Notes: a model not told the origin generated them from the letters alone. Numbered from the stretch's first letter, positions 15,335-24,379 are shown. The stretch: 43,927 nucleotides of DNA from Lysobacterales bacterium (GCA_015655335.1 JAATFF010000026.1:1-43927); one strand, 5' to 3'. Made by a program: numbers and translations.

Positions 15335-16456
15335 CTAAATGTCGGCCGCGTCCACGACGCGGCCGATAGCATCTTGTTCGATGGCAAGGATCGCTTCACG
15401 CAACGATTTCGCATCCCCATGTCTGTCGATACCGATGCGAAACAACAGCTCGCCATCCGCGCTACGCGAGGAATGGATCGAATCGAGATTGATCCCGTGC
15501 CGTTCGAATACCGACAACAAGGCACGCAACGATCCCGGCCGATCCAGCGGCAGAAATACGCTGATGAAGCGCGGCTCGTGCAGATCGGCGAGCAGATAGC
15601 CCAAGCGCTCGAAGGCATAACTTCCTTCGGCTACCGCGCGCTCCCCGACATAGGCGCGACTATCCTCGAGCAGTTTTTCGCGCAGTTGATGCCGCGCCGC
15701 GTCGTCGCCGCTGCGCACCAGATCGCGCAGCGTGTCCAGATGTGCCGTCAGCCGCTCCAACATCGGTGCGACGTAGGGATTCTCGAACTGGATATCCTGA
15801 TAGATCGCCGGATTTCCAGCGAGGATGCGCCGCGTCACGGCTACGTCCAGTTCGTAGCCCACCGAACGGAACGGATGTATGCCATCGAGGCCGCCCACGG
15901 CCGGCGCCAGCTCTCGCAACACGGCACCCTGTGCCATGTGCGTGGCGTGCACCATGCCTTGTACCAAGGCCATCACGCGATCGTGTTGCTCCGCTTCGGC
16001 GCGTACGCAGTCCGCCTCGCTGGCGACAAGAAAACGCTCCAGCCACGGGCGCCACGCATCCAGCCGCGCTTCGCACACCACCATCGCGCGACCGCGCAAC
16101 GTGGATGCCTTAGGCGCCGCGCTCATCGGATGCAGGCCGACCACTTCCGCGCGCGACGTCAGCATGGCTGTCACCGGCGCAGCTTTGATCGAGGTGATAT
16201 CCAACCACAGCTGGCGATGCTCAGCGCCCGCGGCAAGTTCGACATAGTGGCGGATGAGCGATGGGGTCTGGCGAATCGGAGCGCAAAACACCAGCACGTC
16301 GACCGCTTCGATCAATGCGCGTTCCGATAACGCGGTCTCGCCGCCCGGATCGCGACCAAGCACGCGCAGTCCCATGCGTTGCTCGAAGAATTGTCGCAGC
16401 CAGCGTCCGTAGGAACCCCGGCTGCCGACCAACCCAACCGTGGGCGTCGTTTTCAT
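15335..16456 (-). CDS. Prephenate dehydrogenase with C-terminal ACT domain
   Basis: 373-residue TyrA-type enzyme, oxidative decarboxylation of prephenate to 4-hydroxyphenylpyruvate in tyrosine synthesis. The N-terminal NAD domain begins TVGLVGSRGSYGRWL. Its glycine motif is GSRGSYG, a departure from the commoner GGxGxMG, also seen in monofunctional forms. It continues with VLVFCAPIRQTP, WLDITSIKAAPV, and the catalytic-histidine region VGLHPMSAAP. A second histidine occurs in VQGMVHATHMAQG. A helical dimerisation domain follows. The last about 75 residues form an ACT domain (FISVFLPLDRPGSLRALLSVFERHGINLDSIHS), likely for feedback by tyrosine. No chorismate mutase domain is present. It follows the TPR lipoprotein gene by 9 bases, so it is probably cotranscribed with mrcB. 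Confidence 0.87.
   Translation of the reverse strand: MKTTPTVGLVGSRGSYGRWLRQFFEQRMGLRVLGRDPGGETALSERALIEAVDVLVFCAPIRQTPSLIRHYVELAAGAEHRQLWLDITSIKAAPVTAMLTSRAEVVGLHPMSAAPKASTLRGRAMVVCEARLDAWRPWLERFLVASEADCVRAEAEQHDRVMALVQGMVHATHMAQGAVLRELAPAVGGLDGIHPFRSVGYELDVAVTRRILAGNPAIYQDIQFENPYVAPMLERLTAHLDTLRDLVRSGDDAARHQLREKLLEDSRAYVGERAVAEGSYAFERLGYLLADLHEPRFISVFLPLDRPGSLRALLSVFERHGINLDSIHSSRSADGELLFRIGIDRHGDAKSLREAILAIEQDAIGRVVDAADI
15342..15366. terminator. 10-bp perfect GC hairpin at the end of the prephenate dehydrogenase gene
   Basis: 15342-15351 pairs perfectly with 15357-15366 around a 5-base loop. The stem lies inside the last ten codons of the minus-strand gene, just before its TAG, and 40 bases after the convergent MAPEG gene. 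No long T run follows on either strand, so a terminator role is likely but not certain. Confidence 0.5.
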
Positions 16457-16465
16457 GACGAAGTC

Positions 16466-17005
16466 TTAGTAGCGTTGAATGCCGGGCTCGCGGCATTCCT
16501 CGACGCCTTTGTTGGCCGACGCGGCGCCCGCGGCATCATTGGCATGCTGACGCATTTCGACGACGGTCTGCCAGTTACGCGCGCACAGTGGACCCTGCTT
16601 GGAACCGAGCGACCAGGATTGGTGTGCGAGTTTTTCGGCCAGATCGTAGTTGCCCATATAGATGGCCAATTCCGCGCGGTCCTGCAGGACATCCGGCGAA
16701 TCGGGGCTGCGCTTCAGCGCCTGATCCAACTTCGCAGCCGCGGCATCGTACTGGCCGTTGCGTTCGTCGCTACGGGCAGCGTCCTGCAAAGCGGTAATGC
16801 CCGGATCGACCAGCGGATGGACGTTGATCACCGATTTATCGCGCTCGCCCGCAGCCTGGATGTCCGCCACCATCGTGGCATTGGATTTCCCTTGCGGCTT
16901 GGGTGCTTCGGGCGCGGGTTGTGCACACGCTGCAAGCAAGATGCTGGTCAGTGCGACGGGCACGAAAGGATGAAATGCACGGGGCCTACGGAACGGCATG
17001 ATCAT
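16466..17005 (-). CDS. TPR-containing outer-membrane-type lipoprotein
   Basis: 179-residue protein with a lipoprotein signal: the hydrophobic run ends LTSILLAAC, placing the lipidated cysteine at residue 27. A low-complexity AQPAPEAPKPQGK linker follows. TPR-like helices appear at about residues 75-140: YDAAAAKLDQALKRSPDSPDVLQDRAELAIYMGNYDLAEKLAHQSW. Two further cysteines (PLCARNW and EECREPG) may pair. The start codon overlaps the mrcB stop in an ATGA, so translation is coupled to PBP1b. This suggests a role next to PBP1b, perhaps as an accessory like LpoB in position only; there is no sequence similarity to LpoB that I can see. Confidence 0.85.
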   Translation of the reverse strand: MIMPFRRPRAFHPFVPVALTSILLAACAQPAPEAPKPQGKSNATMVADIQAAGERDKSVINVHPLVDPGITALQDAARSDERNGQYDAAAAKLDQALKRSPDSPDVLQDRAELAIYMGNYDLAEKLAHQSWSLGSKQGPLCARNWQTVVEMRQHANDAAGAASANKGVEECREPGIQRY

Positions 17006-19338
17006 TCTCGGGTTGTTGCGGTGGGTGCGGTAGCGGCCGGGGCAGGAGCGCTCTGGCCGGAGCCGAACAGATTACCGACCTTTTGCCAAAAACACCCCTC
17101 TGAATCGCTCGACAGTGAGCCTGCAATCACCGGCACCTGTTTGGCGCCCTCGCATTGCGGATCGCTACGCTTGCCGTCGGAGGGGTTGATCCAGGCCATT
17201 TCCAGCCCTTCGCCCGGGGCTGCCGAACGTGGCTGGGTGGGCAGTTTGCGGAACAGCTCCTGCCAGGCCCGCAGGGCACCGGTCGCGCCGAACAGATGGC
17301 TAGGCTTGTTGTCGTCGCGTCCCATCCAGAACACGCCCAATCGATCGCCCGTAAAACCGGCGAACCAGCTGTCGCGCAGGTCGTTGCTGGTGCCGGTTTT
17401 GCCGGCAGTGTGCAGCCACGCGAAACTCGAATCGGCCAGCGAGTGCGCGGTGCCGTATGTAGCCACCTGCTGCATCGCCCAGGTCACCAGGCGCACTGCC
17501 GGCTGGTACTCGCCCTCGCCGCTCTGCACTTCGTAACGCTTGATGGTGCGACCGTTGCTATCGACCACACCGCTGACAGCAAGCAGTGGCAATGCGTGGC
17601 CGTCGGACGCCAGGTACTGATAAAGCTGTGCGACCTGGATCGGTGCCAGATCGATCGCACCGATCAGCAGCGACGGCCCGGGCTGAATGGAGGTGAGACC
17701 GAACGAGTCCAGGAACGCCTTAATCCGCGGCACACCCACATCCAGGCCAAGATGGATGGTGGCGAGGTTCCAGGAATAGGCCAGCGCATCGACCATCGGC
17801 ACCATGCCGTGACTCTGGTTGTCGTCGTTGTGCGGCGTCCACGGCGTGCCGTCGGGCTGACGCATGCTGATCGGCGAATCATCCAGCTCGGTGGCGAGGT
17901 TCCAATGCTCAGGCTTGGTGAGCGCCACCAGATAAACGAACGGCTTGATGGTCGAACCGATCGGCCGCTGCGCATCCAACGCGCGATTGAAGCCCTGGTC
18001 ACCGGCAAACTTGCTGCCCACCACTGCCAACACGCTGCCGGTCTTGGCATCGGTGATCACGGCCGCGGCCTGGGTATCGTCGCCACGCTTGCCGAGGTTT
18101 TTGATGGCCGTGTCGATCGCCTGCTCGGTATAGAGCTGCGTTGCCGGATCGAGCGTCGTGAAGACCGACAAGTTGCCCTGTTGCAGGGTTTCTTCGTCGA
18201 AATCGTTAGTGATCTGCGCGCGTACCAGCTGCATGAAGGCCGGGAAACGATCGTGCGGCAACTGACCGTCGGCAATCACGCCCAGCGAGGTGGCTTGCGC
18301 CGCGTGCGCCTGATCCGATGTCAGCAGACCGGTGGTGGCGAACTGGTCGAGCACCAGGTTACGTCGCGCTAAAGCGCGATCGGGGAAGCGTCGCGGATCG
18401 AACTGGCTCGGCCCTTTGACCAGGCCAACTAACAAGGCAACCTCTTGAGGACGCAGGTATTCCAGACGCCGTCCAAAATAAAATTCCGACGCCGCAGCAA
18501 AGCCACGCACTGCCTGGTTGCCCTGCTGCCCCAGAAACACTTCGTTGATATACGCCTCGAGAATGCGCGATTTGCTGTAGTGCATCTCCAGCAACACCGA
18601 CATCAGCGCTTCGTTCAACTTGCGCCCCATATTCTGATCGCGACTCAGGAACAGGTTGCGCACCAGCTGTTGCGTGATGGTGGATGCGCCCTGCACGGTG
18701 TGGCCCGCGCGAAGGTCGGCGAACGCAGCGCGAAGGATGGCCGTGAAATCAACACCGATGTGATGTTTGAAATCGCGATCTTCCACAGCCTGTAATCCAC
18801 CGATCAGCAACGGCGGCACGTCGTTCAACTGGACGATACTGCGGTCTTCCTGCTTGGCGCCGTAGACGGTGGCGATGCGCGCGGGATCCAGATGCGTTTC
18901 GCGCAAGGATTTATCGGCGCCCAGGTCGGTTACCGACTGCACCTCGCCCTGACCCAGCGTCACGCGTACGTGCTTGGGCAACTCGCCGCCATCGGGACCG
19001 GCATAGCCACGCGATGAAATGAAATAGCTGCTGCCCTGCCTGGCCCAGCTGCCCAGCACCTGACCGTGACCATCGGCAACATACCCGGCGAAGGTCAATT
19101 CCACCTCCAGCGCGGCAGGCGTCATCGGCACGCCAGCTGCCAGGCGCAAGGGTTGCGAGTACACGCGTGTGGGCACGGCGAAGACGAGATCGTTGAAGCG
19201 ATCCTGCACGCGCTTGTTCAATATCAGCGAGTACGGCAGCACGAAACCGAAGAACAGGCCCGTGCAAACCCAGAATGGAATGCGCAACCACGGCCAGCAA
19301 ACACGGGCGATCGATCGAATTCGGCTCAGAAAGTCCAA
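17002..19338 (-). CDS. mrcB: Bifunctional penicillin-binding protein 1B
   Basis: 778-residue class A PBP with peptidoglycan glycosyltransferase and DD-transpeptidase activities, anchored in the inner membrane with its catalytic domains in the periplasm. One membrane helix at about residues 18-40. A UB2H-like region follows (VYSQPLRLAAGVPMTP). The GT51 domain has catalytic E186 in AVEDRDFKHHIGVD, then QGASTITQQLVRN. The transpeptidase has S462-TIK-465 (PIGSTIKPF), S522-WN-524, and the KTGTS motif from K647. The start is unusual: the first start-type codon is a TTG at 19338 with no good ribosome site, and the frame stays open upstream without any ATG or GTG. A CTG at 19353 is an alternative. 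It is followed by the lipoprotein gene with a 4-base overlap. Confidence 0.95.
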   Translation of the reverse strand: MDFLSRIRSIARVCWPWLRIPFWVCTGLFFGFVLPYSLILNKRVQDRFNDLVFAVPTRVYSQPLRLAAGVPMTPAALEVELTFAGYVADGHGQVLGSWARQGSSYFISSRGYAGPDGGELPKHVRVTLGQGEVQSVTDLGADKSLRETHLDPARIATVYGAKQEDRSIVQLNDVPPLLIGGLQAVEDRDFKHHIGVDFTAILRAAFADLRAGHTVQGASTITQQLVRNLFLSRDQNMGRKLNEALMSVLLEMHYSKSRILEAYINEVFLGQQGNQAVRGFAAASEFYFGRRLEYLRPQEVALLVGLVKGPSQFDPRRFPDRALARRNLVLDQFATTGLLTSDQAHAAQATSLGVIADGQLPHDRFPAFMQLVRAQITNDFDEETLQQGNLSVFTTLDPATQLYTEQAIDTAIKNLGKRGDDTQAAAVITDAKTGSVLAVVGSKFAGDQGFNRALDAQRPIGSTIKPFVYLVALTKPEHWNLATELDDSPISMRQPDGTPWTPHNDDNQSHGMVPMVDALAYSWNLATIHLGLDVGVPRIKAFLDSFGLTSIQPGPSLLIGAIDLAPIQVAQLYQYLASDGHALPLLAVSGVVDSNGRTIKRYEVQSGEGEYQPAVRLVTWAMQQVATYGTAHSLADSSFAWLHTAGKTGTSNDLRDSWFAGFTGDRLGVFWMGRDDNKPSHLFGATGALRAWQELFRKLPTQPRSAAPGEGLEMAWINPSDGKRSDPQCEGAKQVPVIAGSLSSDSEGCFWQKVGNLFGSGQSAPAPAATAPTATTRE

Positions 19339-19470
19339 CGTGGGGGTATCCAGTGCAAGGGGGCGAATGAGCAGTGGCCGATCATAGGGCTCGGCACCCG
19401 GCGGCCGGATGAACGCGACACCCCGGGGTATGGCATAGCGCGGCCGTTCCAGGGCCGTTGCGCGGGCAGA

Positions 19471-20310
19471 TCACACCGGGGTCCGCCAACAATCCGCATC
19501 CGGGCGAAAGGGTCTTGGCTGAATGCCCAGCAATTGAGTCATTTCCGTGTTGTCGGCGATGAGATCGACTTCCAAGCGGCTCAACGGCCCGCGCAGTGCC
19601 GCCACACTGCGGCTGGCCACGCGTAACGACCACGCCGGCAATGGCAGCGGCAAGGTGTCGACCGGCAGGCTACGGCGTACCCGCGCAAACATCTCGCCAA
19701 CCGGCAGGCGCTCGCCTCCACCGATGGGAAGAACTTTCATGGCGGCTGCCGGTGTATCGAGCGCGGCCAATGCTGCGTGTGCGAGATCCTCTGCATGGAC
19801 GGGCTGGCGCATGCCGCGCCCCGCCGGCAACGGGAACACCCTTCTGCGCATCGCGCGCTGCGCTATAGGTGTGAGGCTGTTGTCCAGACCAGCGCCGTAG
19901 ATCAGCGTCGGGCGCAACACCGTCCATTCGCTGCCGTGCCGCGCACAAGCAGTAACGGTGGCGTTTTCACCATCGCGCAGGCGCTGGGAGATCTCGCGTT
20001 CGGCAGGCACTTCCGAGGCGCGCTTGCTTTCCGCGCCCATTGAACTGATGGCCACGACACGCGGTGCATGCGGTAACTCAACACTACTGAGCCACACGGA
20101 AAACAAATCCAGCGGCCCGAAACTGAAAATCGCAGAGATGTCGGCAATGGCATGTACGGGTCCGGGAAGACTCCCCTCAACCCAAGTAACGCCAGGTGTC
20201 GATGCACGCAGCACGCGGCTTAAGGCAACGACGGTTTCATCGCGCGCACTGAGCAGCGGCAGCATATAGTGCCCGATCTGCCCACTACCGCCGAACACCA
20301 ATACCGTCAT
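19471..20310 (-). CDS. NAD(P)-binding epimerase-like protein (atypical SDR)
   Basis: 279-residue Rossmann protein: VLVFGGSGQIGHYMLPLL (GxxGxxG) at the N-terminus, VVALSRV after strand 2, PRVVAISSMGAESK at the strand carrying the catalytic serine, then VLRPTLIYGAGLDNSLTP. The usual YxxxK pair is not obvious. The later KVLPIGGGERLPVGEMFARV matches the tail of NAD(P)H-binding epimerase/dehydratase families acting on membrane-linked sugars or as complex I assembly relatives. The substrate cannot be told. Its start overlaps the stop of the upstream repeat protein by 4 bases (ATGA), so the two are translationally coupled. Confidence 0.82.
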   Translation of the reverse strand: MTVLVFGGSGQIGHYMLPLLSARDETVVALSRVLRASTPGVTWVEGSLPGPVHAIADISAIFSFGPLDLFSVWLSSVELPHAPRVVAISSMGAESKRASEVPAEREISQRLRDGENATVTACARHGSEWTVLRPTLIYGAGLDNSLTPIAQRAMRRRVFPLPAGRGMRQPVHAEDLAHAALAALDTPAAAMKVLPIGGGERLPVGEMFARVRRSLPVDTLPLPLPAWSLRVASRSVAALRGPLSRLEVDLIADNTEMTQLLGIQPRPFRPDADCWRTPV

Positions 20311-21995
20311 CCACCGCCCTGCATGCGCACGGTGAGTTCCTGCACTCGCGGATCGCTCGGCATCAGCTTGCGGCCTTGCTCCAGCGACAGGGCGGCATTG
20401 TTGCGATCGCCACTATCGAGCTGTTGCTGTGCCTGATCGAGCCACGCATCGGTGAGCCTGCGACGCGATGGCAGCAGTCCCGCATCGCCCGGCGAAAGAT
20501 TGCTGAGCGCATCGAAGAGATCGCCCGCTTTGTTGAGATTACCGGCGTTGACCGCTTGATTGAATTGCTGCTGCACCTGACCGGGGAGCCCTTGCAAACC
20601 AGCCAATGCAGCCTGGTTATTGCCGTCGATGGCCAGCGCGCCACGATAAAGATAGTAAGCGCAGTCGCCGGGAGGAGACATGATGTTGCCGTGCTGTGCG
20701 GCGACTTTCGCTTGCTGCACCATATTCGCGACTTGCACTTGCTGCTGCGGCGTCAAGCTGACCGACGGCGTGCTCGCGGTGTTGTCGTCCTGGCCTGCAC
20801 TTGTTGCCGCCGATTGACCCAGCCGCGCACGCGCGGCAACCAAATCGGCAGATTTCGGCGTAAGCGCCGCGGCTTGCTCCAGCAGCTGCTTGGCCTGATC
20901 GCTATCCCCGCTATCGACGGCGGCATTCGCCTGCACGATCAACGCTTCGGCGACCTGACCGAGTCCTGCTTTGGCCTGTGGATTGTTGGGATCGATGGCT
21001 AGCGCCGCCTTGAAATGCGCTAAAGCGGTGTCACTGCCATCGCCCACGACACGCCCGGCGCGCAGGGCGTCGTTACCCTGGTTGATCGCATCGGTAAGCG
21101 CATCGCCTGCTTGCGTCTGCAACGATGCCAGCGACGCGCGCAAAGTCGGCAGCTGGGCGTAATTGGGTAATAAAGCCGCCAGATGATCGATACCGGTGGA
21201 GGCAGTCGCCGCGTCGTTCGCGCTCAACGCTTTCTGGATCTGTGCGGCCAGCGCGTCGCCAACTTGATCCAGGCCATGCCGGGCCACCGCATTGTCCGGG
21301 TCGGCGGCCAGCACACGCTGGTAAAGCGCAGCGGCACCGTCCTGGCCATCCAGCTTGCCGTCGCTCAACGCTTGCTGAGCTTGTTCGACCAAGTTGGTGG
21401 TTTGACCTGTCGCCACCTGCGCCTTGGCGATCGCCTGACTGAGCCGATCCACATCGCTGCCACCGCCAAGCAATTCGCGCGCATTGGTCAATGCCTGCTC
21501 GGCTTCATCCAGATGACCTGCCTGCAACGCGGCATCCGCGCGCGCAATTTCCGCGCGGCCCACATCATTGAGGCCCTGGCGCGCATTGTCGTTATCGGGC
21601 TCGAGCGCCCGTGCTGCCTCGAACAGCTCGCGTTCGCTGGTGCCGTCGGCGCCGTCCAAATGACCTTGTTGCAAGGCGGCCTGCGCACGATGCAAGACAT
21701 CGTCGAAATCCGTGCGCGGCACCAAGCCGCGCAGGCGATTCTGGTTGAACCAAAGTCCAGCGACCGCCACTAGCAACAACACGATCACCAACGGCACCAG
21801 CCAACCGCGCCCGCCCTTGCGTTTGTTTTTGCTCGGAGGCGCGCTGCGGCGATAACCGGGCTCAACATTCATCCGCGGCAGACCGTCATTCGGCTCAGCG
21901 GGCGGGCGCGGGCGATCCAGATGATCGAGATCACCCAGTTTCGGTTCGGTACGGCCGTTATGTCCGGGGTCGTGCGGGTCGCGGTTTCCGCTCAT
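20307..21995 (-). CDS. Single-pass membrane protein with four two-part TPR-like repeats
   Basis: 562 residues. A polar, proline-rich cytoplasmic N-terminus (1-62) is followed by one membrane helix (about 66-84, WLVPLVIVLLLVAVAGLWF). The large periplasmic part consists of TPR-like helices. Four units of about 100 residues start near 100, 200, 302 and 422. Each has a first half with a glycine insertion and the pattern A(L/I)..DP.N..A..GL..V (ADPDNAVARHGL, AIDPNNPQAKAGL, AIDGNNQAALAGL), and a second plain TPR half (ALQAGHLDEAEQAL, AVDSGDSDQAKQLL, AVNAGNLNKAGDLF). Similar repeats occur beside formylglycine-enzyme or kinase domains in other xanthomonads; here no such domain is attached. Function unknown; overlaps the epimerase-like gene by 4 bases. 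Confidence 0.85.
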   Translation of the reverse strand: MSGNRDPHDPGHNGRTEPKLGDLDHLDRPRPPAEPNDGLPRMNVEPGYRRSAPPSKNKRKGGRGWLVPLVIVLLLVAVAGLWFNQNRLRGLVPRTDFDDVLHRAQAALQQGHLDGADGTSERELFEAARALEPDNDNARQGLNDVGRAEIARADAALQAGHLDEAEQALTNARELLGGGSDVDRLSQAIAKAQVATGQTTNLVEQAQQALSDGKLDGQDGAAALYQRVLAADPDNAVARHGLDQVGDALAAQIQKALSANDAATASTGIDHLAALLPNYAQLPTLRASLASLQTQAGDALTDAINQGNDALRAGRVVGDGSDTALAHFKAALAIDPNNPQAKAGLGQVAEALIVQANAAVDSGDSDQAKQLLEQAAALTPKSADLVAARARLGQSAATSAGQDDNTASTPSVSLTPQQQVQVANMVQQAKVAAQHGNIMSPPGDCAYYLYRGALAIDGNNQAALAGLQGLPGQVQQQFNQAVNAGNLNKAGDLFDALSNLSPGDAGLLPSRRRLTDAWLDQAQQQLDSGDRNNAALSLEQGRKLMPSDPRVQELTVRMQGGG

Positions 21996-22211
21996 GGCTC
22001 GGGAGCTGGCTAGTTAACGCACGCAGCTTAACATTGCGCCATCTACCCGCGCTGGCGGCAGGATGTTGCGTTCAACTGGCGGCAAGGCACTTAATGCGCT
22101 GCCGGATGGGCTGCTCGCTCGGCTTTTCGGCCTTCCGGGCTCTTGTTATTCAACAAGTGCGCGAATGTGTGCGCCACGCCCTTCCGAAGCCCCCTCGCGC
22201 GCGATGGCGGT

Positions 22212-24335
22212 CTAGCCCGCCCCCACCCGCCTTGCCTCCACCACATTCGGCAAAGCCGCCAGCCGATCCAGCAGCGTCGACAGCTGCTCAAAATCACGTA
22301 CTCGCAGGGTGTATCGCATCTCCACTTCTCCGGTCCGCGCAAACAGCCGGCTGGACGAGGCGATGATGCCGATGTTGGCATTGCTGATCACACCGACCAC
22401 ATCCTTCTGCAACCCTTTGCGGTCGTAGCCATTGAGTTGGATGGTGACCTCATACGCCTGTGCCGCAGCCTGCCCCCAACTCACCTCGATGACGCGATCC
22501 GGATCGCGTCGTGCCAACCGCGCCAAGCTGGCGCAGTTAGCACGATGCACCGACACACCACGAGTGCGGGTAATAAAACCGCGTACCGGATCGCCCGGGA
22601 GCGGTTGGCAGCAGCGCGCCAACACCGTGAGCAGGTTGCCCACACCTTCGATGCTGATGGCACTGTGATCGAACACCGTCGGCCTTGCAGCCGTGGGCAT
22701 GCTCGGCGGCTCTGGCGGTTGCTGCGACTCCTGCAACACGCGCGCGACTTGGCCCGGGCTGATTTCGCCCAAAGCCAGCGCGATCAGCAGCTCATCGTGC
22801 GTTTGCAGATTGAACAAGGCCGGTAGCTTGGCCTGATCGGTATCCGGCATGGCGAGGCGTTTGAGCTCGCGCTCGAACAGCGCACGGCCTGCCGCAAGAT
22901 TCGCCTCGTGCGCGCTGCGACGAAACCACGCACGCACCTTGTCGCGCGCACGACTGGTATTGAGATAGCCATGGTGTGCCGACAACCAGTCGCGACTGGG
23001 CTCGGCAATCTTGGCAGTGAGAATCTCTATACGATCGCCGCTGTGCGGTTGATGGGTTAACGGCACGATGCGTCCGTTGACCTTGGCGCCTCGGCAACGA
23101 TGACCCACTTCGGTGTGCACGTGATACGCAAAATCGAGCACCGTCGCTCCGTGCGGCAGGTCGATCACTTCGCCCCGGGGAGTCAACACATAGACGCGAT
23201 CTTCGAGCAGCTCGGTTTGTAGCTCCGCAGCCAGCTCGCCGTCGTCGTTGCGCGGCTCGAGCAGTTTGCGCATCCAGGCAATTTTTTCCTCGAAATCAGC
23301 GTCGCCGCTACCGCCTTCCTTGTAGCGCCAGTGCGCGGCCACGCCGAGTTCGTTGGCGCGATGCATATCGTGCGTGCGGATTTGCACTTCCAACGTTTTG
23401 CCACGGGGACCGATCACCGCCGTGTGCAGCGAGCGATAGCCGTTGCTCTTGGGGCGTGCCACGTAGTCGTCGAACTCGCCCGGCAGATGCGGCCACAAGG
23501 CGTGCACGACGCCAAGCGCTCCATAGCAGTCCGCGACGTTGTCCACTAACACGCGCACGGCGCGGATGTCGTAGAGATCGGAAAACTCCACCGCCTTGCG
23601 CTGCATCTTCTTCCAGATGGAGAAGATGTGCTTGGGCCGCCCGGCCAGATCCGCATGAATGTCTGCCACTCGCAATGCTTCGCCCAGCTCGGACAATGTT
23701 TCGCGAATAAAGCTCTCGCGATCGCCGCGGCGCTCGTCCAGCAATGAAGCAATACGTCGATAGGTATCCGGTTGCAGATATCGGAAAGCGAGGTCTTCCA
23801 GTTCCCATTTCAGCTGCCAGATGCCCAGCCGGTTGGCGAGCGGCGAATGGATATCCCGCGTAAGGCGCGCCAGTTCCTGCCGCTCGCTTTCCGGCAACGC
23901 GTTGGCAGCGCGCATCTTTGCCAGCTGGCGTGCCAGCAGAATAAACACCACGCGCAAGTCGCGGATGATCGCCAACAGCAAACGACGCAAACCTTCCGAC
24001 CCACCTTCGGGCGGTCGTTGCGCATGCAATGCCCACACTCGCTCGGCCGCCATTTGTCCGGCGACCAGGCGTTGCAATTCATCGCCCAGCGACGCACCGC
24101 GCTGCTCCCAAACAGGAGGACGGCTATGCGCCACCTCGAACCAAAGGGCCGCTGCCTGGGTATGCGCGTCGCATCCGAGCATGGCCAGCAGATCGAGCAC
24201 GTCGCCGCACTCGCGTTCGTTCACACCGCCCTGCTCGCAAGCGGCCAGCGCATCGGCCAGCACGGCAGGCAGTGCGCCAGCACGTAACTGCCACGCCGCT
24301 AAATGCCCGGCAGCAGTGGTGTTGGCATGAACCAT
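22212..24335 (-). CDS. relA: (p)ppGpp synthetase I, RelA
   Basis: 707-residue long RSH protein making (p)ppGpp from ATP and GTP/GDP on stalled ribosomes. The N-terminal hydrolase-like region is degenerate: where active enzymes have an HD pair with ALLHDVVEDT, this reads ALWFEVAH (about 64-70), so no hydrolase activity is expected. The synthetase domain has GRPKHIFSIWKKM, FSDLYDIRAVRVLV, the EFDD motif (287-290, the EXDD class of monofunctional RelA) and SNGYRSLHTAVIGP. VQIRTHDMH and GVAAHWRYKE follow. A TGS domain (VYVLTPRGEVIDLPHGATVLDFAY) and a C-terminal ACT domain (about 630-707) are present. The start ATG at 24335 is preceded by AAGGGA about 11 bases upstream and by a 9-bp hairpin. It lies downstream of hrpA on the same strand. 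Confidence 0.96.
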   Translation of the reverse strand: MVHANTTAAGHLAAWQLRAGALPAVLADALAACEQGGVNERECGDVLDLLAMLGCDAHTQAAALWFEVAHSRPPVWEQRGASLGDELQRLVAGQMAAERVWALHAQRPPEGGSEGLRRLLLAIIRDLRVVFILLARQLAKMRAANALPESERQELARLTRDIHSPLANRLGIWQLKWELEDLAFRYLQPDTYRRIASLLDERRGDRESFIRETLSELGEALRVADIHADLAGRPKHIFSIWKKMQRKAVEFSDLYDIRAVRVLVDNVADCYGALGVVHALWPHLPGEFDDYVARPKSNGYRSLHTAVIGPRGKTLEVQIRTHDMHRANELGVAAHWRYKEGGSGDADFEEKIAWMRKLLEPRNDDGELAAELQTELLEDRVYVLTPRGEVIDLPHGATVLDFAYHVHTEVGHRCRGAKVNGRIVPLTHQPHSGDRIEILTAKIAEPSRDWLSAHHGYLNTSRARDKVRAWFRRSAHEANLAAGRALFERELKRLAMPDTDQAKLPALFNLQTHDELLIALALGEISPGQVARVLQESQQPPEPPSMPTAARPTVFDHSAISIEGVGNLLTVLARCCQPLPGDPVRGFITRTRGVSVHRANCASLARLARRDPDRVIEVSWGQAAAQAYEVTIQLNGYDRKGLQKDVVGVISNANIGIIASSSRLFARTGEVEMRYTLRVRDFEQLSTLLDRLAALPNVVEARRVGAG

Positions 24336-24356
24336 CTTGCAGCGTTCCCTTAGCGT

Positions 24357-24379
24357 CGCGGCGTGCGGATCACGCCGCG
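24357..24379. promoter_or_regulatory. 9-bp GC hairpin in the hrpA-relA gap, upstream of the relA start
   Basis: 24357-24365 pairs perfectly with 24371-24379 around CGGAT. It sits 22 bases before the relA ATG in an 87-base gap after hrpA. It could be the hrpA terminator (no T tract follows) or part of the relA leader. Confidence 0.45.

Noticed and set aside
17155-18372. 405-residue plus-strand open frame across mrcB
   Set aside because: Antisense to a well-supported PBP1b transpeptidase domain; composition rich in His/Gln/Arg, no recognisable domain.
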